Assembly (NCBI RefSeq): GCF_027531905.1
Contig: NZ_JAPZSU010000046.1
Coordinates: 1-34,121 of the forward strand
DNA length: 34,121 nucleotides
DNA from: Flavobacterium sp.
Lineage (GTDB): Bacteria; Bacteroidota; Bacteroidia; Flavobacteriales; Flavobacteriaceae
Reading direction: 5' to 3'
Part shown: positions 1 through 7,528 of the stretch, piece after piece
Position numbering within the stretch: position 1 is the first letter of the stretch
How the letters are laid out: each line of letters begins with the position of its first letter
Made by a program: the position numbers and the translations under genes
Notes under the pieces: model-generated
Told to the model about the DNA's origin: nothing
Database searches by the model: none
The model's input: only the letters and a program-made list of their open reading frames with translations

Positions 1-12
1 GAAAATATAACG

Positions 13-82
13 TGGCATAAAACGAGAATAACTTTTTTCGGCTTTTTAATTAAGCCCAAAAGTTATTTCCCGTTTTAGCCAA
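13..82. repeat. Long imperfect inverted repeat
   Basis: The left arm (TGGCATAAAACG, then AATAACTTTT) is mirrored by AAAAGTTATT, then CGTTTTAGCCA, and the centre folds further through GGCTT/AAGCC. The arms match at most positions with a few mismatches and a one-base bulge, giving a hairpin of about 70 nt. It lies roughly 210 bp beyond the rfbC stop in the direction of transcription, so it could end or stabilise that transcript. No clear T-tract follows on the minus strand, so I do not call it a terminator. Confidence 0.5.
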
Positions 83-144
83 AAGACTAAAATGAAAGAT
101 AAACAATTAAAAAACGGTCAACTCTAATTAGGGAAGTACAAACT

Positions 145-193
145 CATAACTGATAACTCATAACTTAAAACCGAAAACTGAAAACTGAAAACC
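145..193. repeat. Heptamer array, 7 units
   Basis: Seven consecutive 7-nt units stay in register: cataact, gataact, cataact, taaaacc, gaaaact, gaaaact, gaaaacc. A GC-richer word family (ctttgcg, cttgcg) follows at 213-256, and then a copy of the dispersed word tttaaacaaccttaaac at 268-284. The rest of the gap up to the rfbC stop is AT-rich and shows no gene. Confidence 0.75.
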
Positions 194-290
194 AATTATA
201 CCCCAAAATCAATCTTTGCGCACCTTGCGTAACCCTTTGCGAGCTTTGCGGTTAAACCATTAAACTTTTAAACAACCTTAAACAAGTAAC

Positions 291-839
291 CTAAAACTCA
301 CTATTACAATCCGCAATACCAGGCAAAACCAAATCTTTATCAGATACAATCGCATCCTTCAAATCCATTCCCCAATCAATTTGCAACGTAGGATCATCAA
401 AACGAATCCCACCCTCACTGGCTTTATTATAAAACTGATCGCATTTATACAACACCACCGCTGTGTCACTCAAGACCGAAAAGCCATGAGCAAATCCTTG
501 AGGCACTAACAATTGTTTTTTGTTTTCAGCCGTTAATTTAATGCCAAAATGCTGTCCGTAAGTAGGCGAATCTTTTCGTAAATCAACTGTAATGTCCATA
601 ATTTCCCCTTGCAATACTCGAACCAACTTGGTTTGCGCATACGGCGGATTCTGATAATGCAACCCTCTCAAAGTCCCCCTTTGGGAAAACGACTGATTGT
701 CTTGTACAAAATCAATGTCGATGCCTAGGGTACTAAACTTATTTTTATTATACCCTTCAAAAAAATACCCGCGAGTATCTTCAAAAACATCGGGGGAAAG
801 GACTACTAAATCTTTAATAAATGTTTCTTCTTTATTCAT
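291..839 (-). CDS. rfbC: dTDP-4-dehydrorhamnose 3,5-epimerase (RmlC/RfbC)
   Basis: It epimerises C3 and C5 of dTDP-4-keto-6-deoxyglucose, the third step to dTDP-L-rhamnose and related sugars, in the cytoplasm. The 182-residue length is normal for the family. A single cupin fold is recognisable: RGTLRGLHYQ with the catalytic His at residue 61, VLQGEIMDITVDLR at 76-88, VPQGFAHGF at 112-120 and the YKC motif with Tyr131. The start is fixed by an N-terminus (KEETFIKDLVVLSPDVFEDTRG) that matches family starts. Its partner rfbB is about 30 kb away at the other side of the locus, and rfbA and rfbD are not in the window, so they may lie just beyond position 1. The last codons (NSEF, stop) resemble the tcacta spacer words found elsewhere here. 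Confidence 0.95.
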   Translation of the reverse strand: MNKEETFIKDLVVLSPDVFEDTRGYFFEGYNKNKFSTLGIDIDFVQDNQSFSQRGTLRGLHYQNPPYAQTKLVRVLQGEIMDITVDLRKDSPTYGQHFGIKLTAENKKQLLVPQGFAHGFSVLSDTAVVLYKCDQFYNKASEGGIRFDDPTLQIDWGMDLKDAIVSDKDLVLPGIADCNSEF

Positions 840-843
840 GCTG

Positions 844-851
844 CAAATTTA
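844..851 (-). promoter_or_regulatory. Possible -7 box (TAAATTTG) before rfbC
   Basis: TAAATTTG fits the Bacteroidota TAnnTTTG -7 consensus. It ends only five bases before the rfbC ATG, so a transcript from it would be leaderless or nearly so. No TTG lies 17-23 nt upstream, which weakens the call. Confidence 0.35.
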
Positions 852-907
852 TATCTTTATTTTAGAAGTGGAAGAGGTTTTGGGGTATATTGGTTAATGG
901 GTTAATT

Positions 908-984
908 GGTTTGTGGTTTGTGGTTTATAGCTTATAACTTACAGTTAATTGTTTATGGTTCGTGGTTTATAGTTTACGGTTAAT
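908..984. repeat. Heptamer array, 11 degenerate units
   Basis: The units run ggtttgt, ggtttgt, ggtttat, agcttat, aacttac, agttaat, tgtttat, ggttcgt, ggtttat, agtttac, ggttaat. Only a few are identical, yet all eleven keep the 7-nt register and a common shape (purine, g, ttt, a, t/c). Two looser ggttaat copies with 8-nt spacing precede them. Confidence 0.75.
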
Positions 985-1154
985 CGGTTAATTGTTGAAT
1001 AGATTACTTAATTAAAGATTTCTTGACTGGGATAGTGATAGTCTGATGAATAGCATTAGGAACACACACGAGGAGCCTTAATACCTTAAAAAGGCAAGTT
1101 TTCAGCTCACTTATGAGGCGAAATACTACAAAAATCCAACGCAATTCGTGACGC

Positions 1155-1190
1155 AAAAAACCCTTTCAGAGTCTAAAACTCAGAAAGGGT
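1155..1190 (-). terminator. Intrinsic terminator downstream of the DUF4143 ATPase gene
   Basis: On the minus strand ACCCTTTCTGAG and CTCTGAAAGGGT form a 12-bp stem with one T-T mismatch around a 7-nt loop, followed by a run of six T. A nearly identical hairpin lies at 3144-3180, so one ATPase gene sits between two copies of the same terminator. Confidence 0.85.
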
Positions 1191-1636
1191 ATAAAATACC
1201 ATCCATCAGCTCCTCATAAAGCCCACCCGACAACTCAAAATCCTTGAAATTAGCGACTCGAGCGATAGCGAACAAACGAAGTAATTCGTGGTAATTCCCA
1301 TCCACCATCTTTTCAAAAAAATCCGCGACCATCTGCCTCATCCGTCAACATCCGCGTCCCATTCCCCACTAAATTTTAAAAAAAATAATCTGTGCATCTG
1401 CGGCTAAATTTTCACCACAAAGAAACACAAAGAAGTCACTAAGTTTCACAAAGATTTATAGATTCCATATTTTCCCTTGCTGTTAAAACTTAGAATTTAA
1501 AATTTTAAAAATTGGAATTCCGTAATTCGCGACCATTTCCCAAACCACGCCTTGCGCCTCTGCGTCTTTGCGAGAATCACATAATCACATTTATTCGAGA
1601 GATTTGCTAATTTTCGGTAAGCTCAACTCACCATCT

Positions 1637-2776
1637 TCAGATAATATCCCCTTCCCAGAGTCTTTGCAAAAAAATACGCCAAGGCAAAACGGTAACATTG
1701 CCCACTACTCTTTCAAATGGATCGTTACTAACCACCAGTAATTTTTTCACTTCATACTCCTCTGAGAAACTTTTCAATCCTTTCAAGTGCCGTAATTGCA
1801 CATTATCTGTTCCTTTTACTTCAATCGCTACCTCATGATCCCCTAAAATAAAATCCACTTCTATTTGCGAAGTAGTTCTCCAATAAGAAATAGTATAATT
1901 ACCCTCTGAATAGTTACTATGGGCATACAATTCATGATATATAAAATGTTCAAAAGCACTACCAAATGCTTCGCTACCCATTTCTATTGTTCCTCTTTTT
2001 AGCAAATAATTAGCAATTCCAATATCGAAATAATAAAATTTAGGGGCTAAAATGACCCTACGTTTGGGCTTCTTTTGAAAGGATGGAACAAAACGACCAA
2101 TTAAAGTATCTTCCAGAATTTGAAAATATTCCTTTATAGTAATAGCACTCACGCCACAATCGGAGGCTATATTCGTATAGTTAACCATTTCTCCGTTAGA
2201 AAACGCAGCGGCTTCTAAAAATTTTGTAAAAGCGCCAATATTTCTAATTTTTGCCTCAGCAATAATCTCGTCTCTCAAATAATTACCAATATAATCAGAA
2301 AGCATTTTTTTGGGATGCTCCGATAAATAATGCCTCGGCAGCAATCCATTATTCAACCCTCGCAGTAAGTCAAAATTAGGGATTTCAGCATAAATTAAGG
2401 GATACAATTCATAATGAAGCGCTCGCCTCCCGAGTAAATTGGCTCCTGATCGAATAATTTTTCTCGGACTAGAACCACTCAGCACAAAACGAACAGAATG
2501 ATTAACCATAAGCCAATGAATCTCATCGAGCAAGGCAGGGATTTTTTGAATTTCATCAACCACCACCACCGTCCCACTAGCGGTAGCTAGTATCGTTTCT
2601 CTAAACTGAACAGGTCTTTTTTGAAACCGTTCAAACACATCCGACTGTAATAAGTCAAACCATAAGGCATCTGGAAATAAGTTTTTTAACAAAGTGCTTT
2701 TACCCGTTTGTCGAGCACCCCATAGAAATAGACTCTCTTCTGCAGCTCCCTCTAAAATCTGTTTTCGTACTAACAT
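1637..2776 (-). CDS. AAA ATPase with DUF4143 domain
   Basis: This 379-residue P-loop ATPase belongs to the widespread AAA_14/DUF4143 family, whose role is poorly defined. The N-terminal half has Walker A GARQTGKST (residues 20-28), Walker B VVVVDEIQ (70-77) and a sensor-like LSGSS near residue 100. A winged-helix-like middle is followed by a C-terminal nuclease-like DUF4143 region, in which IEVDFILGD and AIEVKGTD resemble the D-E-K core of restriction-type nucleases; this last point is inference. The start ATG is preceded by an A-rich leader. It has no evident role in sugar chemistry and lies alone between two matching terminators, splitting the cupin gene from rfbC, which suggests insertion into the locus. 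Confidence 0.85.
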   Translation of the reverse strand: MLVRKQILEGAAEESLFLWGARQTGKSTLLKNLFPDALWFDLLQSDVFERFQKRPVQFRETILATASGTVVVVDEIQKIPALLDEIHWLMVNHSVRFVLSGSSPRKIIRSGANLLGRRALHYELYPLIYAEIPNFDLLRGLNNGLLPRHYLSEHPKKMLSDYIGNYLRDEIIAEAKIRNIGAFTKFLEAAAFSNGEMVNYTNIASDCGVSAITIKEYFQILEDTLIGRFVPSFQKKPKRRVILAPKFYYFDIGIANYLLKRGTIEMGSEAFGSAFEHFIYHELYAHSNYSEGNYTISYWRTTSQIEVDFILGDHEVAIEVKGTDNVQLRHLKGLKSFSEEYEVKKLLVVSNDPFERVVGNVTVLPWRIFLQRLWEGDII

Positions 2777-2849
2777 TTTTTCTTTTTAAAACAACAAAAA
2801 ACATAATAATTCAAACCACTACTTTATAAAATCATGATTATCCAAAGTA

Positions 2850-2857
2850 CAAATATA
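2850..2857 (-). promoter_or_regulatory. Candidate -7 box TATATTTG for the ATPase gene
   Basis: TATATTTG matches TAnnTTTG and would place the transcript start roughly 65-70 nt before the ATG. The nearest TTG upstream is only 12 nt away instead of 17-23, so only the -7 element is supported. Confidence 0.4.
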
Positions 2858-2916
2858 GAATATTAATAACAAACCACTCATTATTAAACACATAAAAAAA
2901 AATTTAACCACTACAT

Positions 2917-2955
2917 TTCCTAAAAACCTCTCGAACTGCCGATTCGTATTTCAAG
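2917..2955. repeat. Degenerate solo REPIN-like copy
   Basis: The string around ctcgaactgccgattcgt resembles the inner arm and loop start (actcgaactgacgattgtgc) of the palindromic units at 7040-7260. There is no matching second arm nearby, so this is probably an eroded half unit. Confidence 0.4.
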
Positions 2956-3019
2956 AACTCCATGAGTAAAGCATTTAACATAAACAACAATCACCCTTTA
3001 CGCCCTCGCAGTTAACCTC

Positions 3020-3146
3020 AAACAACAAACCATGAACAACAAACAACCTCCCCAGCCCCTGCGAACTTCGCGCTTAAACCCTAAACTTTTAAACCAAAAA
3101 CAACAAACCAAAAACAACAAACCAAAAACCAAAAACAACAAACAAA
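3020..3146. repeat. Two heptamer arrays (aaacaac/aaaccaa)
   Basis: The first, 3020-3047, has four units (aaacaac, aaaccat, gaacaac, aaacaac). The second, 3091-3146, has eight (aaaccaa, aaacaac, aaaccaa, aaacaac, aaaccaa, aaaccaa, aaacaac, aaacaaa). The second runs straight into the A-tract of the terminator at 3144. Confidence 0.75.
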
Positions 3147-3180
3147 AAAACCCTTTCAGAGTCAAAAACTCAGAAAGGGT
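3144..3180 (-). terminator. Intrinsic terminator downstream of the cupin gene
   Basis: It has the same stem as the hairpin at 1155-1190 (ACCCTTTCTGAG / CTCTGAAAGGGT), with a TTTTT-type loop and a run of seven T on the minus strand. It lies about 100 bp past the cupin stop codon. Confidence 0.85.
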
Positions 3181-3281
3181 TCAAAAAAAATTCGCGTATT
3201 CATAGGCATCCTACCCATAATCTTTTCAAAAAGAATTTGAGAATTTCCGGTAATTCACTCACCACCATCTTTTTAATCTTC

Positions 3282-3743
3282 TCAATTTTTCAATCTTTTC
3301 AATTTAGCTTCAATCTCCCACATCTCCATCGAAAATCGCACATCATCCTCATGCGTTCGATCCAAAGGCAAAGTCGAAAAAGAAATCAATTTAGAGCCCG
3401 GTTCCAAAGACTCAATGGCGTTAGCGTAGCCTTCAGGTAGGTGAAGGACTTTACTTTCATTGGCCGAAAGTAAGACACTTTCCACAGGAAGGTCTTTCGA
3501 AGGGGATTCCCAGTTGTCCACTTTGACAAAATGCACTCTAATCGAACCTTGCACACAATAAAAATACTTGTTGTCTATTTTATGTCCCTGCCAAGCTCGC
3601 AAAGGTTGCTCCTCGGAATTACTAATAATATAAAACCGTACAATCTCGTCAAAGACCATCCCATTCACAAATGAAATTTGTCCTCGGTGATCTATGTGTA
3701 TACCTCCTTCTATTAGTCTAGGATGTTTTACATTTGCTTCCAT
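3282..3743 (-). CDS. RmlC-like cupin sugar epimerase/isomerase family protein
   Basis: This 153-residue single-domain cupin resembles the RmlC/WxcM-like proteins common in Bacteroidota polysaccharide loci. Visible family marks are DHRG (residues 18-21), VRFYII, RAWQGHK with a conserved His, and YCVQGSIRVHF, followed by a cupin-type LPEGYANAIES. These enzymes act on dTDP- or UDP-4-keto-6-deoxy sugars, but the exact reaction cannot be read from sequence. Its position next to the initiating phosphotransferase fits nucleotide-sugar tailoring. It lacks the catalytic-region RGLH(Y/F) motif of true RmlC, so I do not call it a second rfbC. FdtA/QdtA-like ketoisomerase is an alternative. Confidence 0.75.
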   Translation of the reverse strand: MEANVKHPRLIEGGIHIDHRGQISFVNGMVFDEIVRFYIISNSEEQPLRAWQGHKIDNKYFYCVQGSIRVHFVKVDNWESPSKDLPVESVLLSANESKVLHLPEGYANAIESLEPGSKLISFSTLPLDRTHEDDVRFSMEMWEIEAKLKRLKN

Positions 3744-3925
3744 CTTATATTCTTATATTTTTTTAACTTCTAACTGAACTTGTTTAGTTAGTATTTACTG
3801 TCTTCCATCTTCTAACCTATATCTTATATGCCTTTCAATGCTTCACATAGTCCAAAAAACACCCGCTATATAAAAAAACTAAAATGACTTATATGTTTTA
3901 ATTTCCTCTTTGCGAACTTCGCGGC

Positions 3926-3953
3926 TAAACTTTAAACCTTAAACCTTAAGCCT
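3926..3953. repeat. Heptamer array taaacct, 4 units
   Basis: Units taaactt, taaacct, taaacct and taagcct keep register. A ctttgcg/gcgaacttcgcg word at 3907-3922 precedes them, and the dispersed word ctttaaacaaccttaaact (3952-3970, also near 268 and 5025) follows. Confidence 0.6.
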
Positions 3954-4000
3954 TTAAACAACCTTAAACTTTTAAACCTTAAACTTCTACCCTCTACCTT

Positions 4001-4945
4001 CTATTTTCTAACCTCCTTCGTTGCCCAATACCTTATCCCCAAATACACCCCAGTCATCACCCCTAACACCAACACAAAAACACCAATAGTCATGAGTTGT
4101 TTTTCGAGTAAATATACTGTAAGCAAATTAACCCCTAACTGCACCACAGCATATCCCAATGCCACCCCCACATGCGGCAATCGCTTTTCATTAGCTAGAT
4201 ATTGATACAAGTGAGAACGGTGCGCTTCTAAAATATTCTCTTTTTTGCGCAAGCGATTGAAGATGGTTAGTACCGCATCGATACCATACACAGCAAAGAA
4301 TAACAAATAGCCTATTTCTTGCGTAGTACTAATCAATTTGACCATATAATACCCCAAAAACAAAGCCATTGCCACACTGCCTACATCTCCTGCAAAAGTT
4401 TTAGCGCGTTTGCGCAAATTAAAAAAGGCAAACACCAAACAGGCTAATCCCATTAGCTCGAGCATGGAAATATCACCGGCCAATGTTGGCGCATAGCGAA
4501 AAGCAACGAGGCTCACCAAAGCATACAAGACAGTAATCCCATTGATGCCATCCATAAAATTGAACGCATTGGTCCACCCGATTAACAAAATCGCCACTAC
4601 TGGCAACCACCACCAACCTAAAACCACTATTTCTAGATCATACAACACCAAACCAATCGCCAACAGATGCGCTAGCAAACGCGGCAATTGCGACAAAGGA
4701 CGTATGTCATCCACAAAACTAACCACAGCCACCAACAAAACAGCCAAAGCCAAAGCCCAACTCACATACCCCATCCCAAAACCAAGCAGCACCGCTATAG
4801 GAAACAAAATCCCACCACCACGTAAGGTAATTTGAGTATGCGATGAGCGCAAATTAGGCTTGTCGATAATATTAAACCGATCCGCTATTTTAAAATAAAA
4901 AAGTTCCGCCAAGAGCAGAACGAAAAAAAATACGATGTATAACAT
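4001..4945 (-). CDS. Polyprenyl-phosphate HexNAc-1-phosphate transferase (WecA/WbpL/WcfS type)
   Basis: This integral membrane enzyme of the MraY/WecA superfamily transfers a HexNAc-1-phosphate (often a 6-deoxy-HexNAc) from a UDP-sugar to undecaprenyl phosphate and so starts the repeat unit. About ten hydrophobic segments are visible in 314 residues. Family motifs are present: VDD with Asp79-80, NAFNFMDGINGI (126-137), the catalytic-region FAGDVGS with Asp187, and HRSHLYQ (242-248). The length is close to WbpL. The WbpV-like gene at 8621 is its usual functional partner, although the two are separated here by manC, the REPIN array and a regulator. The 3' end runs into repeated agaaggtagag-type spacer words. 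Confidence 0.9.
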   Translation of the reverse strand: MLYIVFFFVLLLAELFYFKIADRFNIIDKPNLRSSHTQITLRGGGILFPIAVLLGFGMGYVSWALALAVLLVAVVSFVDDIRPLSQLPRLLAHLLAIGLVLYDLEIVVLGWWWLPVVAILLIGWTNAFNFMDGINGITVLYALVSLVAFRYAPTLAGDISMLELMGLACLVFAFFNLRKRAKTFAGDVGSVAMALFLGYYMVKLISTTQEIGYLLFFAVYGIDAVLTIFNRLRKKENILEAHRSHLYQYLANEKRLPHVGVALGYAVVQLGVNLLTVYLLEKQLMTIGVFVLVLGVMTGVYLGIRYWATKEVRK

Positions 4946-5112
4946 TCCAATAAATAATTTTGTTATTTAAAAATAATTAGTGATTAGTAAAAAACTAAAT
5001 TCGTAAAATCTTTCAATCTCAAACCTTTAAACAACCTTAAACTTTAAACTTTTACTCATAAATTAAGCAACTTAACTCTTATTTCATATCGAGAATCTTT
5101 ACACTTCCACAG

Positions 5113-5135
5113 TTCCCCTTCGAGGTCTGGGGGGA
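5113..5135. repeat. GC-rich spacer element, copy 1 (divergent)
   Basis: tccccttcgaggtctggggg is related to the better copies at 23484-23506 and 26467-26489. Just beside it a short stretch (ttatttcatatcgagaa, about 5090-5106) repeats the last codons of the AlbA/ATPase gene (ttatttcatatcgggaa, 5150), as if the gene end had been copied. Confidence 0.45.
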
Positions 5136-5154
5136 TAAACGACAACTTTTTATT

Positions 5155-6603
5155 TCATATCGGGAAGCTTTTTTTTAAATCAATTCCCTTCTTAGTTAAG
5201 AAATAGCGTTGCGTTGGACTGTTGGGACGATCAGGCTGCGTCATTTCAATCAACTGTAATGCTAAAGATGGCTGTAAGTAATTGTATAAGAAAGTAGGCT
5301 TATGTACTATACCCACCATCCTTCTTAATTCAGCAGTAGTATAACGCCCTTCATCCATAAACTGAATCAGTACCTGTACTTGTTCGGTTACTTGTTCGGT
5401 TACTTGTTCGGTTGTAGTATTTGAATCTAAATAAAAAGTGGTCGCTACGGAATCAAAATCCAAATGGTACTCCGGTAGGCTTCGATTATAATCAAACCAA
5501 TTGGATTCCATTTTATCAAAACCAAAACCAGCATTTTCAGCCAGTTTTACCATTCTGAAAAGTTTAGAAATGATCGGATTTCGAGGCATAGAAAGATCTT
5601 TAGCTTTCAATTCTTTGATGGATTTTGGTAACCCTCCCGGATTGAAAAATTCAATTGTATTACTAAAAATACGGATTCTAGAATGCGCTGGAGAAAAATA
5701 ATCGGCGTGCATTAATAAATTCACCAAGGCCTCTCTGATTGCGGTTAAACCTGTAGAAAGCTCTTCTCCAAAACCTTCTGATGAAAGTTTGAATGTAACA
5801 TCAACTTTGGATTTCAATCTGGCAAAACACTCAAAATAATACTCCCATAAATTTTCTTGTTCATCCAAACGATAAGTATAACGAGATTGTGCATCTGTAT
5901 AGGAATTACCTGGGATTTCCAATAAATCGATTCGGAAATCGGGAAAGTATTTTTCAATAACATCTCTTTTACCTAATAGCAATAACCCACCATAAGTACA
6001 ACTAGAATCCTCAATGATTCGCAATTTTTTCAAAAACTCATCCTCATCAAAACGATTATAACCAACATTGGGATTGAATCGCGCCATATAATCACGATAG
6101 CGCACTAAAGAAGTAGTATTGAGATCACTTCTACTGGTTCCTTTTGCAATTTCAGAAGTTTTCGTTCCAAAAGTTTGGTCGCGATACATTGCATCAATCT
6201 CTTCTTTAGTAGCTTTATTATCAGCACTTCCTCTTCGTAAATAGGTATTGGCTTGTACGTTAAAGTAAACAGGCTTCTTACTTGAGGCCGGTATATAAAA
6301 AGCAAGAACAATCTTGTCTTCAAAAGTATATTTTATGGATTGGGGTGCTAAATTGACATTGAATTTTTCACTCCTAATAGTATTCAGAAAATCCTGTTCT
6401 ATTTTTTCAGGATGGGTTACCCCTTGAATTTCGAAAGCTTTACCGGATTGTTTCACCCCAAAAACAAGCCAACCTCCCGATGAATTAGCAAATGCACTAA
6501 CGGTTTCCCAAGATGATTTAGGCACCTCTGATTTGGCTTCTTTTACTTCGAAATCTTCCCATTCGAGTTCCGTGAGTTTGTCTATGAATTCCGTTTTGTT
6601 CAT
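5155..6603 (-). CDS. AlbA_2/Schlafen-like ATP-binding regulator (COG2865, RecG-like)
   Basis: This 482-residue protein has the COG2865 plan. An AlbA_2 (Schlafen AlbA) domain covers about residues 10-130 (WEDFEVKEAKSE, SGGWLVFGVKQSG, YLRRGSADNKATKEEI). A GHKL-type ATPase-like region lies in the middle and includes IREALVNLLMHADY and IEFFNPGGLP. A winged-helix tail covers about 410-482. The linker at 398-409 is three exact TEQV repeats, encoded by a 12-bp tandem repeat. Such proteins are often annotated as putative transcriptional regulators; the target is unknown. It lies between the REPIN array and the initiating transferase, so it could be a passenger or a regulator. A broken relative is at 31912. 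Confidence 0.85.
   Translation of the reverse strand: MNKTEFIDKLTELEWEDFEVKEAKSEVPKSSWETVSAFANSSGGWLVFGVKQSGKAFEIQGVTHPEKIEQDFLNTIRSEKFNVNLAPQSIKYTFEDKIVLAFYIPASSKKPVYFNVQANTYLRRGSADNKATKEEIDAMYRDQTFGTKTSEIAKGTSRSDLNTTSLVRYRDYMARFNPNVGYNRFDEDEFLKKLRIIEDSSCTYGGLLLLGKRDVIEKYFPDFRIDLLEIPGNSYTDAQSRYTYRLDEQENLWEYYFECFARLKSKVDVTFKLSSEGFGEELSTGLTAIREALVNLLMHADYFSPAHSRIRIFSNTIEFFNPGGLPKSIKELKAKDLSMPRNPIISKLFRMVKLAENAGFGFDKMESNWFDYNRSLPEYHLDFDSVATTFYLDSNTTTEQVTEQVTEQVQVLIQFMDEGRYTTAELRRMVGIVHKPTFLYNYLQPSLALQLIEMTQPDRPNSPTQRYFLTKKGIDLKKSFPI
5377..5412 (-). repeat. In-frame 12-bp tandem repeat (TEQV linker)
   Basis: Three tandem 12-bp units (based on acttgttcggtt on the plus strand) encode TEQVTEQVTEQV between the ATPase and winged-helix parts. 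A change in copy number would lengthen or shorten the linker by four residues without a frameshift. Confidence 0.75.
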
Positions 6604-6793
6604 ATCGTTATTCGCTCAAATCCTTATTTGTTTTATCTATACTCCGTCTTATTCCCATTAGTCCCCGGAGCCATTCAAACTAATAGGTTTCGTTTTTAAT
6701 AAGCCGCACATAAGGTAACTCCCTAAAATCAAAATAAAAAAAACAAACGCGCCAGCGAAACCCAAGCGGCAACCAAATTGTTCAAAGGCTATT

Positions 6794-7528
6794 AAAATGT
6801 ATCGAAAACCCTTCTCTTCACCCAAACGTTCTCAACACCTGTCCGTCAGTTCGAGTGTTTTTCTATGCCCTGCGATAGCAAGGGTATAGAAAATGTATCG
6901 AGAACCCTTCTCTTCAACAAAACGTTCTCGATACCTCCTAGCGTCAGTTCGAGTGTTTTAATTGCCTCGCGATAGCGATGGAAATTAAAATGTATCGAGA
7001 ACCCTTCTCCTCAACAAAACGTTCTCGATACAATTTTATGAAAAAGCTATCGCATTTTCCTAAAATCACTCGAACTGACGATTGTGCGATTAGAGCCTCC
7101 CAAGTTTTTATCGAGGGGTCAGTTCGAGTAGATTAGAAATGCGATTGCTTTTCAAATTATATCGAGAACATTTTCTGCACCCAAACGTTCTCGATACAAT
7201 TTTATAAAAAAGCTAACCGCATTGTCCTAAAATCACTCGAACTGACGATTGTGCGATTAGAGCCTGCCCCGAGTTTTTATCGAAGGGTCAGTTCGAGTAG
7301 ATTTGAAATGCGATTGCTTTTCAAATTATATCGAGAACATTTTCTGTACCCAAACGTTCTCGATACAATTTTATGAAAAAGCTAACCGCATTTTCCTAAA
7401 ATCACTCGAACTGACGCTTATGCTTTTAAGATCGTCTGGCTTTCCCCTAAAGCCTGCCCCGAGTTTTTATCGAGGGGTCAGTTCGAGTAGATTTGAAATG
7501 CGATTGCTTTTCAAATCATATCGAGAAC
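6794..7528. repeat. Tandem array of palindromic REPIN-like units
   Basis: The array is built from two words. One is tatcgagaac, paired with gttctcgata across about 18-nt loops at 6799, 6895, 6992, 7160 and 7329, with a last half copy at 7519. The other is actcgaactgac, paired with gtcagttcgagt (7068/7118, 7235/7287, 7404/7477). Unit spacing is 96-97 bp in the first part and 168-190 bp in the second. In the longer units the arms extend much further: aaaagctatcgcattt on one side faces aaatgcgattgctttt on the other, giving imperfect arms of about 50 nt. The last half copy ends directly at the manC stop codon (7529). Bacteroidota spacers often carry such ctcgaactgac words; no transposase gene is present. 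Confidence 0.85.

Larger units (their letters stand above)
840..1636. other. Gene-free spacer between ATPase gene and rfbC
   Basis: This 797-bp gap holds a heptamer array (908-984), a terminator hairpin (1155-1190) and a GC-richer word cluster at 1549-1574 (cttgcgc, ctctgcg, tctttgcg). The stretch 1191-1500 looks like eroded spacer with words such as gcgatagcgaac and attcgtgg. I found no convincing reading frame on either strand. Confidence 0.6.
2777..3281. other. Gene-free spacer between cupin and ATPase genes
   Basis: It contains the ATPase promoter candidate, an eroded single copy of the REPIN-like word (about 2917-2955, tcctaaaaacctctcgaact versus tcctaaaatcactcgaactg in the array near 7.0 kb), two heptamer arrays (3020-3047 and 3091-3146), a gcgaacttcgcg word at 3061 and the second terminator copy. 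No gene is seen. Confidence 0.6.

Noticed and set aside
3237..3440. Small plus-strand gene opposite the cupin gene
   Set aside because: It lies antisense to clear cupin coding and shows no recognisable protein features. The same holds for plus frames at 4542-4835, 10874-11167, 14504-14692 and 28564-28821.
3282..3743. Second rfbC
   Set aside because: It is a cupin of related type but lacks the RGLHYQ catalytic-region motif and is shorter than RmlC.
1637..6603. Defence island made of ATPase and AlbA/Schlafen-like genes
   Set aside because: The two genes are apart, each alone among sugar genes, with no nuclease, methylase or other defence partner. Passenger genes are the simpler reading.
6794..7528. 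CRISPR array
   Set aside because: Units are palindromic and their intervals are themselves repeats rather than unique spacers; no cas gene is present. The heptamer arrays also lack spacers.
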